From assembly GCF_013085545.1 (NCBI RefSeq), contig NZ_CP039543.1, positions 806,001 through 870,000 of the forward strand: 64,000 bases of DNA. Reading direction: 5' to 3'. Below are positions 8,576 through 16,836 of the stretch, piece by piece. Made by a program: the position numbers and the translations under genes. The notes beneath the pieces were generated by a model. That model saw only the letters and a list, made by a program, of their open reading frames with translations. It was not told where the DNA came from and ran no database searches. Within the stretch, counting starts at the first letter, position 1. Every line of letters begins with the position of its first letter. The DNA is from Oceanidesulfovibrio marinus. Lineage in GTDB: Bacteria; Desulfobacterota; Desulfovibrionia; Desulfovibrionales; Desulfovibrionaceae.

Positions 8576-9465
8576 GAGGTCCTCCGCATACGCATGGAAA
8601 GATCGGCCGTAGGAGCGGAGTGGGTAAGCCGCCCGACGGAGATGAAATCTGGTCCCGTGGCGGCGAGCTCGGCCAGGGTTTCCAGGGACACGCCGCCGGA
8701 GAGCTCGCTTTCGATGCCGTCCGGGATGAGGGCGAGCGCCTCGCGGATGGTCTCGGGTCCCATGTTGTCGAGCATGATGCGGTCCACACGGGCCTCCACG
8801 GCCTCGCGCACCTCGTCCAGGGTGCGGCACTCCGCCTCGATAGGCGGGCAGGGGCAGTACGCCTTGCGGACCATGGCGGTCGCCGGGATGATGCCTCCGG
8901 CGCGATCGATGTGATTGTCCTTGAGCATGATCATTTCCGACAGATTCTTGCGATGATTCTGCGCGCCGCCCACGACAGTGGCGTACTTTTCCGGATAGCG
9001 CAGGCCGGGCAATGTCTTGCGGGTGTCGAGCAGGGTGACGCCCGACCCGGCGAGCTCGTCCACATAGCGCCGGGTAAGGGTGGCGATGCCGCTCAGATGA
9101 CACAGAAAGTTGAGTATGATGCGCTCGGCCGTGAGCAGGAGCAGGGCGTCCCCTTCAAGCTGGAAGAGCTCATCGCCGTACTCCAGCGTGTCGCCGTCCT
9201 TCGCGTTCATGGTCAGGTTCCAGGAGCGCTCTGCGCCGATGTGTGTGGCTGTGCGCTCCAGCACGATGGGCACCATGGGCAGGCCGGCCACCACGCATTG
9301 CTGCTTGGCCACGACCACGGCGGTGAAGCGTTCGCTGGTGAAAAGCGCCTTGCTGGTGAGGTCCTCGCCGTCTTCCTCGATGGCCAGGTCCAATGCCCGC
9401 AGCAGGTATTCGCGAGCAGGCCCCGAGAAAAAGGCGTCGAAAGCTGGGAGAGATGAAGCAGACAT
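8572..9465 (-). CDS. nadC: Nicotinate-nucleotide pyrophosphorylase (carboxylating)
   Basis: NadC converts quinolinate and PRPP to nicotinate mononucleotide, the third step of the pathway. The 297-residue protein carries the family signatures LDTRKTLPGLRYPEKYAT, GGAQNHR and MLKDNHI, and ends in the barrel strand DFISVGRLTHSAP. It is the first gene of the operon, transcribed away from mgtE. The ribosome binding site upstream of ATG 9465 is weak. The 185-bp intergenic region must hold promoters for both directions. Confidence 0.97.
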   Translation of the reverse strand: MSASSLPAFDAFFSGPAREYLLRALDLAIEEDGEDLTSKALFTSERFTAVVVAKQQCVVAGLPMVPIVLERTATHIGAERSWNLTMNAKDGDTLEYGDELFQLEGDALLLLTAERIILNFLCHLSGIATLTRRYVDELAGSGVTLLDTRKTLPGLRYPEKYATVVGGAQNHRKNLSEMIMLKDNHIDRAGGIIPATAMVRKAYCPCPPIEAECRTLDEVREAVEARVDRIMLDNMGPETIREALALIPDGIESELSGGVSLETLAELAATGPDFISVGRLTHSAPTADLSMRMRRTS

Positions 9466-9585
9466 TGAAGCTTCAGATTACGGCGAAATTTTGTTGCATT
9501 CAACTCTTTTTCGCCACAAATCAGGCAGCGCCGAGGGAAGGCTTTGACTCGGGCCTCCATTCAAGGCTATTAAGGTGGGATTCAG

Positions 9586-9640
9586 GGTGCGATGTACGGA
9601 AGGGGTGAAACACTTCGTGCAGTCGCACCTTTTTTCGGAG
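9586..9640 (+). promoter_or_regulatory. Terminator-like hairpin in the mgtE leader
   Basis: A 7-bp stem (ggtgcga at 9586-9592 with tcgcacc at 9623-9629) encloses a partly paired 30-base arm and is followed by seven T residues, 15 bases before the mgtE start and overlapping the region just before its Shine-Dalgarno sequence (GGAG, 9637-9640). An intrinsic-terminator shape this close to the start suggests transcription attenuation of mgtE, for example by magnesium. It could instead end a transcript entering from elsewhere. It does not resemble the known M-box riboswitch. Confidence 0.5.
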
Positions 9641-9650
9641 AACACGACGT

Positions 9651-11093
9651 ATGATGAGCGATACCGAAAACCGCGAAGAGAAGAGCGAAGCACAGGCCAG
9701 CGAAGGGCTCGGGCTGGACGAGGCCATGAAGGCGCAGCACCATCCGATGGATGACGCGCCGATGCCCCAGGAAGAGCGGGGGGAAGAGCAGGACGACATC
9801 GTGCTCGACCCCGAAAACTTCGACACGGTGCATCCGGCCGACGCCGCCGACCACCTGGAGCAGATGTCTCTGGGTCAGCAGCTTGCGCTCATCGAATCCA
9901 TCACTCCGGAGGACGCCGCCGCGACCATCTCGGAAATGGACTCGCACCATCGCGTGGAGCTTATCTCGCGTCTGAACCCCGAGCTTGCCGCCGACATCCT
10001 GGAGCAGATGTATCCGGACGACGCCGCCGACGTGCTCCACGAGCTGGAGGACACCCAGCGCGAGCGCATCGTCCGCCGCCTGCAGAAGGAGGACAAGGCC
10101 GAGATCTGGCATTTGTACCGCTACGATCCGGACACCGCCGGCGGCGTGATGAACACGGACAACATCGTGCTCGATCCCATCCTCACGGCGGATCAGGCCA
10201 TCACCTTCATCCGTCGACAGATCGAGAACGAAGACATCGAGATTCCGTACTACGCCTATCTCGTGGACGAGGACGACAAGCTCGTCTCCGTGCTCTCCCT
10301 GCGCGACATCCTGCTTTCCAAGCCGGGCCGCCTGCTCAAAGACCTCATCAGCGACCAGCCGGTGATCTCCGTGCGATTCGATACGGACAAGGAAGAAGTG
10401 GCGCACCTTCTGCGCCGCTACAACTACCTCGCGCTGCCGGTTCTGGACTACGAGGGCCGCTTCCTGGGCGTGGTGACCCACGACGACGTCATGGACATCA
10501 TCCACGAAGAGGCTAGCGAGGACATGCTCGGCATGGTCGGCGCCGGTCAGGATGAGACCGTGGACACGCCGTGGCGCAGCTCCGTGGCCAAGCGGCTGCC
10601 GTGGCTCCTCGTGAACATCGCCAACTCCGTGCTGGCTGCCAGCGTGGTGCACGTGTTCGAGGGCTCCATCGCGCAGATGGCCATACTCGCCGTGCTCATG
10701 CCCATCGTGGCCAACCAGGGCGGCAACTCCGGACAGCAGTCCCTGGCCGTCATCATTCGCCAGCTTGCCGTGGAGACGCTGGACAAGAAAAAATCGGTCC
10801 ATGCGGTGGCGCGCGAAGCGCGCATTGGCCTGATGAACGGCGTGGTCATCGGTCTTCTGGTCTTCTGTGTGGCCTACCTCGTTACGGGAAACGGCGTTCT
10901 GGCGCGCGTCATGGGCGCGGCCCTGGGGCTGAACATGCTGCTGGGCGCGGCCGCCGGAGCCACCATTCCACTGATGCTCAAGCGCATGGGCCGCGATCCG
11001 GCGCAGGCCTCCTCCATCTTCCTGACCGCCATAACGGACATGGCCGGGTTCTTTATCTTCCTCGGCATGGCCACATTCTTCCTCTTGCACTGA
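9651..11093 (+). CDS. mgtE: Magnesium transporter MgtE
   Basis: MgtE is a magnesium channel gated by cytoplasmic magnesium. The 480-residue protein has an acidic N-terminal extension, the helical MgtE-N domain (about residues 60-160, repeats such as DAADVLHELED), a CBS pair (about 165-285), and five C-terminal helices. The channel signatures PIVANQGGNSGQQS and TAITDMAGFFIFLG are intact. ATG 9651 or ATG 9654 could be used; both fit GGAG upstream. It is divergent from nadC and stands alone. A hairpin in its leader may control it. Confidence 0.96.
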   Translation: MMSDTENREEKSEAQASEGLGLDEAMKAQHHPMDDAPMPQEERGEEQDDIVLDPENFDTVHPADAADHLEQMSLGQQLALIESITPEDAAATISEMDSHHRVELISRLNPELAADILEQMYPDDAADVLHELEDTQRERIVRRLQKEDKAEIWHLYRYDPDTAGGVMNTDNIVLDPILTADQAITFIRRQIENEDIEIPYYAYLVDEDDKLVSVLSLRDILLSKPGRLLKDLISDQPVISVRFDTDKEEVAHLLRRYNYLALPVLDYEGRFLGVVTHDDVMDIIHEEASEDMLGMVGAGQDETVDTPWRSSVAKRLPWLLVNIANSVLAASVVHVFEGSIAQMAILAVLMPIVANQGGNSGQQSLAVIIRQLAVETLDKKKSVHAVAREARIGLMNGVVIGLLVFCVAYLVTGNGVLARVMGAALGLNMLLGAAAGATIPLMLKRMGRDPAQASSIFLTAITDMAGFFIFLGMATFFLLH

Positions 11094-11191
11094 GCCGTAC
11101 TTCCTCACCTTTCTGTGTATGCGCGTCCAGCTTGCAGACGCCGCATAGATGTCTCTTCGGCTGTTCGTTTTCGCTCTATTTATCACACGTG

Positions 11192-11242
11192 TGTAATCGC
11201 GGATAACCCCCGCCGTCCTTGAATTACTTGACCGTGATTACA
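11192..11242. promoter_or_regulatory. Inverted repeat upstream of the PocR kinase gene
   Basis: tgtaatcgcgg (11192-11202) and ccgtgattaca (11232-11242) form an 11-bp inverted repeat with one mismatch, 50 bases upstream of the kinase start. An adjacent perfect palindrome cacacgtgtg lies at 11184-11193. The region is a candidate operator; no regulator can be assigned. Confidence 0.35.
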
Positions 11243-11292
11243 TTCTATGATGAGACCCATGGAAGGTTGCAACATGCAATAAAGGGGGCCCT

Positions 11293-13155
11293 GTGAAAAG
11301 GAAGGAGCTCCAGGACAAGATAGCCTTTCTTGTCGACGAGCTGGCCGTTGCGGAAAAGGAACTGGCAGCACTGAATAACAGCGAAACCTCCACAACACCT
11401 GGCGGCATCCGCTTTACAGACCTGTTCGACCTCGACTCCATACAGGCGATTCAGGACGCCTTTGCCGCCGCCACAGGGGTTGCCTCTATCATCACGCTTC
11501 CCAGCGGCGAACCTATTACACAACCCAGTAATTTTTCTACTCTCTGTCAGGATGTGATCCGCAAAACAGAGAAGGGGCTGTGCAATTGCATGCGCTCGGA
11601 CGCTGTCATAGGCCGGTTGAACACGGCCGGGCCTAACGTGAGCCAATGCATGAGCGCCGGGCTGTGGGACTGCGGGGCCAGCATCTCCGTGGACGGCCAC
11701 CATCTCGCCAACTGGCTGATCGGCCAGATACGCAACGAAGAGCTCGATTCCAACCAGATTCTCGCCTACGCCAAGGAAATAGGCGCGGACGAGGCGGCGT
11801 TCTCCCGCGCCTTTGCACAGGTGACGGTCATGCCTCTGGAGCAGTTCAACAGGATCTGCGACTTCCTCTTTCTCATAGCCAACCTGATGTCCCTGACTGC
11901 GTACCAGAACCTGCAGCTGCGCAACTACGTGTCCCAGATCCATTCTTCCAACAACGAGCTGGCGCACCTCCGGAACTTTCTGAGCAACATCATCGACTCC
12001 ATGCCGTCCATGCTCGTGGGGGTGGACCCGGAAGGGCGGATAACTCATTGGAATATGCGCGCCGCCGATGCAACCGGATTTGCTAAAGCAGAAGTTGAAG
12101 GAAAACAGCTGGCCGACGTGATGCCCGAATGGGCCAACGAGATGGACAAGATTACCCGGGCCATCCGCGAGCGAAAGCCCATAGTGGATGAAAAGGTGGC
12201 CGAGGAGCGGGACGGCGTGACACATTACAACGACGTGTCCGTGTACCCGCTTATCGCCAACGGCGTGGACGGCGCTGTGATCCGCGTGGACGACATCACA
12301 GAGCGGGTGCGCATCGAAGAGATGATGATCCAGTCGGAGAAGATGATGTCGTTGGGCGGGCTCGCCGCCGGAATCGCCCACGAGATCAACAACCCTCTGG
12401 CCGCGATCCTTGGCTACACCAGCCTGCTGAACAAGCGGCTTCTGGAGGACACCCGCAAGAACAGGCGCGTGGCCGAGGAGGCGGGGCTGCAGTTCGAGGA
12501 CGTGGCGGCCTACGTCAAGGCGCGGGGCATAGACGCCATGCTCGACGGTGTCATGGACTCCAGTCGGCGTGCAGGGCGTGTGGTCACCAACATGTTGGGC
12601 TTCAGTCGGCGCAGCGGCGGGCTCTTCAACCACGAGGACGTCATCCCCATCCTGGAGCGTGCCCTGGAGCTTGTCAAAAGCGACCATGACCTGGAGCATT
12701 CCTATGATTTCAGAGACATCTCGGTTGTCCGGGAGTATGACGAGGACCTGCCGACCGTTTACTGCGACGCCACCAACCTGCAGCAGGCGTTCTTCAACAT
12801 CCTGCGCAACGGCGCTCAGGCCATGGCCGGGGCCTATCAGGAGCTGGATCGCGCACCGCGGTTCGTGCTGCGCTGCCATGCCACTGACGGCGCCGTGCAC
12901 GTGGAGATCGAGGATAACGGCCCGGGCATGAGCCCGGAGGTGCAGCGCCGGATCTTCGAGCCGTTCTTCACCACCAAGGGCGTGGGCGTAGGCACCGGAC
13001 TGGGCATGTCCGTCACCTACTTCATCATCACCGAGTCGCTGAGCGGAAGCATGTCCGTTTCGTCCAGTCCGGGCGTTGGCGCTACGTTCTCTGTTGATCT
13101 GCCGGCCAGCAAGGCCGGCTCCGCATCCGGCGGTAAGTCAGATGACGCGTCCTGA
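11293..13155 (+). CDS. Sensor histidine kinase with PocR and PAS domains
   Basis: A 620-residue cytoplasmic sensor kinase. An N-terminal coiled coil (residues 5-30) is followed by a PocR-type ligand-binding domain (about 40-205), rich in cysteines (LCQDVI, GLCNCMRSD, SQCMSAG, WDCGAS). A PAS domain (about 225-345) and a HisKA domain with H363 in AHEINNPL come next, then an HATPase domain with DNGPGM and GTGLGMSV. The start is GTG with AAGGGGG upstream. No transmembrane segment and no response regulator gene adjoins it, so it is an orphan kinase. A strong terminator follows. The ligand is unknown; PocR domains elsewhere sense small metabolites. Confidence 0.88.
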   Translation: MKRKELQDKIAFLVDELAVAEKELAALNNSETSTTPGGIRFTDLFDLDSIQAIQDAFAAATGVASIITLPSGEPITQPSNFSTLCQDVIRKTEKGLCNCMRSDAVIGRLNTAGPNVSQCMSAGLWDCGASISVDGHHLANWLIGQIRNEELDSNQILAYAKEIGADEAAFSRAFAQVTVMPLEQFNRICDFLFLIANLMSLTAYQNLQLRNYVSQIHSSNNELAHLRNFLSNIIDSMPSMLVGVDPEGRITHWNMRAADATGFAKAEVEGKQLADVMPEWANEMDKITRAIRERKPIVDEKVAEERDGVTHYNDVSVYPLIANGVDGAVIRVDDITERVRIEEMMIQSEKMMSLGGLAAGIAHEINNPLAAILGYTSLLNKRLLEDTRKNRRVAEEAGLQFEDVAAYVKARGIDAMLDGVMDSSRRAGRVVTNMLGFSRRSGGLFNHEDVIPILERALELVKSDHDLEHSYDFRDISVVREYDEDLPTVYCDATNLQQAFFNILRNGAQAMAGAYQELDRAPRFVLRCHATDGAVHVEIEDNGPGMSPEVQRRIFEPFFTTKGVGVGTGLGMSVTYFIITESLSGSMSVSSSPGVGATFSVDLPASKAGSASGGKSDDAS

Positions 13156-13205
13156 CACAGGAGGCGCGCGCCCAGCTGAAGGGGATTGTACACTGAACGG
13201 AAAAT

Positions 13206-13240
13206 AACGGAGCCTGGGATATGCTCCAGGCTCCGTTTCT
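13206..13240 (+). terminator. Intrinsic terminator after the PocR kinase gene
   Basis: A perfect 12-bp stem (13206-13217 with 13226-13237), 8-base loop, followed by TTTCTT on the plus strand. The complementary side could also stop the minus-strand DUF3309 transcript. Confidence 0.85.
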
Positions 13241-13288
13241 TATCGGGGCAGGGATGTGCGGCTTGAAGCCGCAGAGGGCTCTGGCGAA

Positions 13289-13441
13289 TCAGATGCGGCC
13301 CATGAGCAAAAGGATGATGACGATGAGGAGGATGAGCCCCAGCCCGCCGCTGGGAAAGTAGCCCCAACGCCTGCTGTACGGCCACGACGGCAGCGCTCCG
13401 ATGAGCAGTATTATCAAGACGATGAGCAGAATTGTGCCCAT
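13289..13441 (-). CDS. DUF3309 family small membrane protein
   Basis: A 50-residue protein that reads MGTILLIVLI at the start, WPYSRRWGY in the middle and ends LLLMGRI. Two hydrophobic segments flank a central Trp/Tyr/Arg-rich loop, the typical layout of DUF3309. A good ribosome binding site (AAGGAG, eight bases before ATG 13441) supports it. It is third in a minus-strand group after PRC-barrel and CsbD genes, a grouping often seen in general stress loci. The function is unknown. Confidence 0.8.
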   Translation of the reverse strand: MGTILLIVLIILLIGALPSWPYSRRWGYFPSGGLGLILLIVIILLLMGRI

Positions 13442-13485
13442 GATGGGATTCTCCTTGTGGGTTCGAGGCGTAGGCGCTCGTATGG

Positions 13486-13677
13486 CTATTGCTGCCAGCT
13501 GTTGATTTCCTTGCGAGCCTCCTCCTTGGAGTACCCGTATCTTTCCTGGAGCCTGCCTTCGAGCTTCTCGTACTGCCCGTCGATATAGTCGATATCGTCG
13601 TCAGTCAGCTTGCCCCATTGCTTTTTGGCCTCACCCTTGAGCTGCTTCCATTTACCTTTGATGATGTCTTCGTTCAT
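13486..13677 (-). CDS. CsbD family stress-response protein
   Basis: A 63-residue CsbD-like protein. The family pattern is clear: MNEDIIKGKWKQLKGEAKK at the start, WGKLTDDDIDYIDG in the middle and a charged helical end. CsbD proteins are small hydrophilic proteins induced by general stress; their molecular role is not known. AGGAG precedes the ATG. It lies between the PRC-barrel gene and the DUF3309 gene on the same strand. Confidence 0.93.
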   Translation of the reverse strand: MNEDIIKGKWKQLKGEAKKQWGKLTDDDIDYIDGQYEKLEGRLQERYGYSKEEARKEINSWQQ

Positions 13678-13747
13678 GTCTGTCTCCTATGATGCGCCGA
13701 AGGCGGAGCAGGCAAGACCCAGCGCCGCCTTCCGGCGATGAAGTGGA

Positions 13748-14707
13748 TTAACCTGCCGTGTAATCGATCTCGTAATTCGTATAGATATCCCTGGCCTTAG
13801 CCTTTGGCAGAATGGAACCATTCCAATCCAGCTCATCCGCCTTACTGAACTTGTCCAGGTTGTCCTCGTTGACGTCGAGCACGATGCGTTTGCCTTGCTG
13901 GTCGATGCCTAACGCCTGCCAGGGGATGAGATACTGGGAACCCATGAGGCCCCACAACGCACCGTGGTCCAGGATGGCCAGCTTGATCTTGGCCTCGTCG
14001 AGGTCCACCAGGAACCCGCTCAGCTCACCGATGACATTGTTGTCAGCGCCATATACCTCGCGGTTGTAGAGCCGGTTGCTTTCCACCAGACATTCGAGGC
14101 CCATGGCCTCTGTCTTCTTGCTTCCGGTGTCGGTGACTTTATCAATCGCATTGGCGACCATCTGCTGCATTTCCTCCAGCTTGTTGCGGGACTCCTTCAT
14201 GAGGTTCTTCTTGCCCGCGGTGGCGCAGTAGGTTGCGACCTCTTCGCTACCCCAGCGGCCATTGCGTTTGGGTGCATAGGCAGTGTTGTCGTCAAGAGTG
14301 ATGCTCTTGTCGTTAATGGCCAACTGCCTGCTCTGCGCGTGTATCTTCAGGCTGTCGAAAGGCAGCACGTACTGATCGCCGCCCAGGCCGAGCACACTGT
14401 CGGAGGAAACCACGACAAAGAGGATGTTGCCCGTCACCGGATCGACCAGCAGATCTGATACTTCGATGTCCTTCTCGCCCTGGAAGTCCACTTCCTGGCC
14501 CGTGAGACGGTCCATTGGGATGAGGTTCTCTGCAAAGAACTTGTTGTCGCCCAACTTTTGTACAACGTCATTGTTCTGTTGCTTCATTGCTGAAGACTTT
14601 TGTTGTTTAACATCTTGCTGCTTGCTATTGCCTTGTGCAAACGCAATGCCGCATAGAATAAGCAATAAAGAAGCGGCCAGGCAAAAAATGGTTGAGCTTC
14701 GTCGCAT
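13748..14707 (-). CDS. Exported protein with two PRC-barrel domains
   Basis: A 319-residue protein with a signal peptide (MRRSSTIFCLAASLLLILCG, cleavage likely after AFA). A Gln-rich linker (residues 25-50) leads to a first PRC-barrel (about 60-150, including the core DIEVSDLLVDPVTGNILFVVV) and a second (about 200-280, VIGELSGFLVDLDEAKIKLAIL). PRC-barrels are small beta folds that bind RNA or protein partners or serve in envelope stress. Two barrels in one exported protein suggest a periplasmic role. AGGA lies nine bases before the ATG. Confidence 0.85.
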   Translation of the reverse strand: MRRSSTIFCLAASLLLILCGIAFAQGNSKQQDVKQQKSSAMKQQNNDVVQKLGDNKFFAENLIPMDRLTGQEVDFQGEKDIEVSDLLVDPVTGNILFVVVSSDSVLGLGGDQYVLPFDSLKIHAQSRQLAINDKSITLDDNTAYAPKRNGRWGSEEVATYCATAGKKNLMKESRNKLEEMQQMVANAIDKVTDTGSKKTEAMGLECLVESNRLYNREVYGADNNVIGELSGFLVDLDEAKIKLAILDHGALWGLMGSQYLIPWQALGIDQQGKRIVLDVNEDNLDKFSKADELDWNGSILPKAKARDIYTNYEIDYTAG

Positions 14708-15028
14708 ACGAATGATCCTTTGGTTTAAAGTTGTACTGTCAATATGTACAGATAATGGAGTATCTGGATTAAAATCATAGGGTGGAAAAGTGGGGTAGAT
14801 TCAGGCAGGAGTGGCGTAGGCAGTATTCCTACAGTCCTATACGAAATACAGGAAAACAAAGCCGCATTCTCCGACATGCCATGCGGGTTATTTCGGGTTC
14901 CAAAAAGATACGGCCGCGCTGTGTGGGGTTGTGAATAAGGCAAGCACGATATGCCTCATCCTTCTTGCACTCGTTACCCAGGCTGGCTATGAAGGTGGAA
15001 TCGGCAACCGAGTGGAATACGCGCACAA
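14708..15028. other. Divergent intergenic region
   Basis: 321 bases between the PRC-barrel gene (minus) and the membrane protein gene (plus). It holds an imperfect dyad tgtac-N9-gtaca at 14732-14750 close to the PRC-barrel start and otherwise no recognisable RNA, repeat or gene. Confidence 0.4.
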
Positions 15029-15916
15029 ATGAGCATTGGAGAGGGCAGATTGACGAGTCTCTTGCTGGATGGCACCACACATATCTTCGATCCCCTGCAT
15101 TCGCTGTGGGAAAACCAGCGCACCAAGCGGGCCATCGCTTTGGCGCAGATCCTCCTGTTCCTGCTGGGCCTGGTGGGCATCGAGATGAATCGGCGGGGTC
15201 TCCTGCCGGAACCGCTGGCCGACCTCACGCCCACCAGCCACTACTACGCCATCAAGCTGGCCTTCGGCCTCGTGCTCATTCAGGAGGTCATCGACCTCGT
15301 GTTCACGCTGCCGTGCTCCATGTCCCGCGCTGTGGGCAAGCAGTTCGAGATTCTCGCGCTCATCCTGTTGCGCAACGCGTTCAAGGAGCTTGTCCACTTT
15401 GAGGAACCGCTGGAGATTGCCCACGGCATCGGCCCTGTCCTGCCCATAATCGCCGATGCCTGCGGCTCGCTCATCATCTTCGTGGGGCTTGGCGTGTACA
15501 GCCGGCTGCATGTGAAGCGCAAGAGCAGCAAATCCGCCGTGGATCTGTACCGCTTTGTGGCCACCAAGAAGCTGCTGGCGCTGATCATGCTGGGCGTCTT
15601 CTTCACCATCGCCGTGCAGACGGGTATGGAAACCCTACGCACCGGGCATGCCCAGCCGTTCTTCGACGTTTTCTATACGGTGCTCATCTTCAGCGATATC
15701 CTGCTGGTGCTCATCTCCTCGCTGTACCTGCCGTCGTTCTACTCCACGTTCCGCAACTCCGGGTTCGCCGTGTCCACGCTGCTCATCCGCATGGCGCTGG
15801 CATCTCCGCGGTTTTTCGACTCCCTGCTCGGCGTCACTGCGGTGGCTTTCGCCATCTGCCTGACCCTGGCCTACAACCACTTTGCGCCGGACGGCCGCGC
15901 CTCGCGCGATGATTGA
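15029..15916 (+). CDS. Multi-pass membrane protein, unknown function
   Basis: A 295-residue protein with about seven hydrophobic segments (residues near 36-54, 70-95, 105-120, 140-160, 180-200, 215-240 and 265-285). No family is recognised. ATG 15029 has little ribosome binding signal; a TTG at 15050 (codon 8) has GGAGAGG just upstream and could be the true start. The C-terminus is hydrophilic (PDGRASRDD). It is followed after 144 bases by the RAM-domain gene, with no obvious link. Confidence 0.7.
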   Translation: MSIGEGRLTSLLLDGTTHIFDPLHSLWENQRTKRAIALAQILLFLLGLVGIEMNRRGLLPEPLADLTPTSHYYAIKLAFGLVLIQEVIDLVFTLPCSMSRAVGKQFEILALILLRNAFKELVHFEEPLEIAHGIGPVLPIIADACGSLIIFVGLGVYSRLHVKRKSSKSAVDLYRFVATKKLLALIMLGVFFTIAVQTGMETLRTGHAQPFFDVFYTVLIFSDILLVLISSLYLPSFYSTFRNSGFAVSTLLIRMALASPRFFDSLLGVTAVAFAICLTLAYNHFAPDGRASRDD

Positions 15917-16060
15917 CGCGCGCCATCGCTGGGGCCGCAGTCGGGCACTTGGGGCTTTCGGTATCGGGCCTGAATGCGTACAATGTTGCGTGCGGCGGAA
16001 CACCGCACAGAGCCGGATATCGAAAACGAACGATTCTGCTGAGATAGCAAGGAGCCAGCG

Positions 16061-16339
16061 ATGACCAACGCAATCGTGCTGATCAATGTCGAGAACTACA
16101 AGTTGCAGGATATCGCCCAGAAGCTCGTGGACATCGACGAGGTGAGCGAAGTCTACTCGGTGGGTGGCCGCTTCGACCTCGTGGCCATCATTCGCGCTAA
16201 AACCAACGAGGCAATCTCGGACATCGTGACCGAGAAGTTCCCTACCATAGAAGGGATTCGCACCACCGAGACCCTCATCGCCTTCAAGGTGTTCTCCAAA
16301 CACGATCTGGAACGCATGTTCGCGATCGGCGTCGAGTAA
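16061..16339 (+). CDS. Stand-alone Lrp/AsnC ligand-binding (RAM) domain protein
   Basis: A 92-residue protein consisting only of the effector-binding RAM domain of Lrp/AsnC regulators, without the DNA-binding half. The pattern AIVLINVE, VSEVYSVGGRFDLVAIIR and TTETLIAFKVF is typical. Such stand-alone domains form decamers that bind amino acids or modulate full-length Lrp proteins. AGGAG precedes the ATG and an intrinsic terminator follows, so it is a single-gene unit. The frame before the ATG does not encode a helix-turn-helix, so it is not a truncated Lrp. Confidence 0.88.
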   Translation: MTNAIVLINVENYKLQDIAQKLVDIDEVSEVYSVGGRFDLVAIIRAKTNEAISDIVTEKFPTIEGIRTTETLIAFKVFSKHDLERMFAIGVE

Positions 16340-16410
16340 AAATCCTGATTTGAAGCTATTTAAAAAGATTTTTATGATGTAACGCTTTAAGCGAAATTAC
16401 CTTTTCTGCG

Positions 16411-16456
16411 GCGGCGGATGGGAGCTGAAAAAGCTCCTCTCCGCCGTCTTTGTTTT
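16411..16456 (+). terminator. Intrinsic terminator after the RAM-domain gene
   Basis: A two-part stem (cggcgga 16412-16418 with tccgccg 16440-16446, and inner ggagct 16421-16426 with agctcc 16432-16437) is followed by TCTTTGTTTT. Confidence 0.8.
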
Positions 16457-16836
16457 GGTGCAGAGGCAGGGGAGGAATCTTTCAGTGCAGCGGTCCGGAA
16501 GTCTGTGCCGTCGGTCGACTTTGTCGGGAGCCGGCATCTGGGAATGAGCAAAGGATTGAATACGATAACCTAAACCATTTTTGTCGAGAACCGATAGGAA
16601 CTCTGGGCCCAGGCGCGACAGCTTTCAATTGAAAAAATGTGCGCATTCGAACGTTCTTGAAACAGGTTAAGCGTTTTTTAAATAATTGAGATTGGTTATA
16701 TACGTGTAGACATTAAGGGGCAAACAGTCTAATCCGCTAGGGTGGTTATCTTCTGGCGAAATGTAATAATTATTTTTTTATTTCATTCTTGTGACTGTCT
16801 TACAGTTTACTTCAGTTTGATTGCATGGAGATTTAA
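16457..16836. other. AT-rich intergenic region before the chemoreceptor gene
   Basis: About 380 bases between the terminator and the chemoreceptor start. The last 170 bases are strongly AT-rich and probably hold the chemoreceptor promoter, though I see no confident sigma70, sigma54 or sigma28 consensus. I find no gene or RNA. Confidence 0.4.

Noticed and set aside
9466-9650. M-box magnesium riboswitch before mgtE
   Set aside because: The leader lacks the conserved M-box core; only a terminator-like hairpin is visible.
9582-11186. A 534-codon minus-strand open frame opposite mgtE
   Set aside because: Low-complexity translation and full overlap with a clear mgtE gene.
16450-16632. A 60-codon plus-strand frame before the chemoreceptor gene
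   Set aside because: It overlaps the terminator tail, has no ribosome binding site and an unnatural composition.
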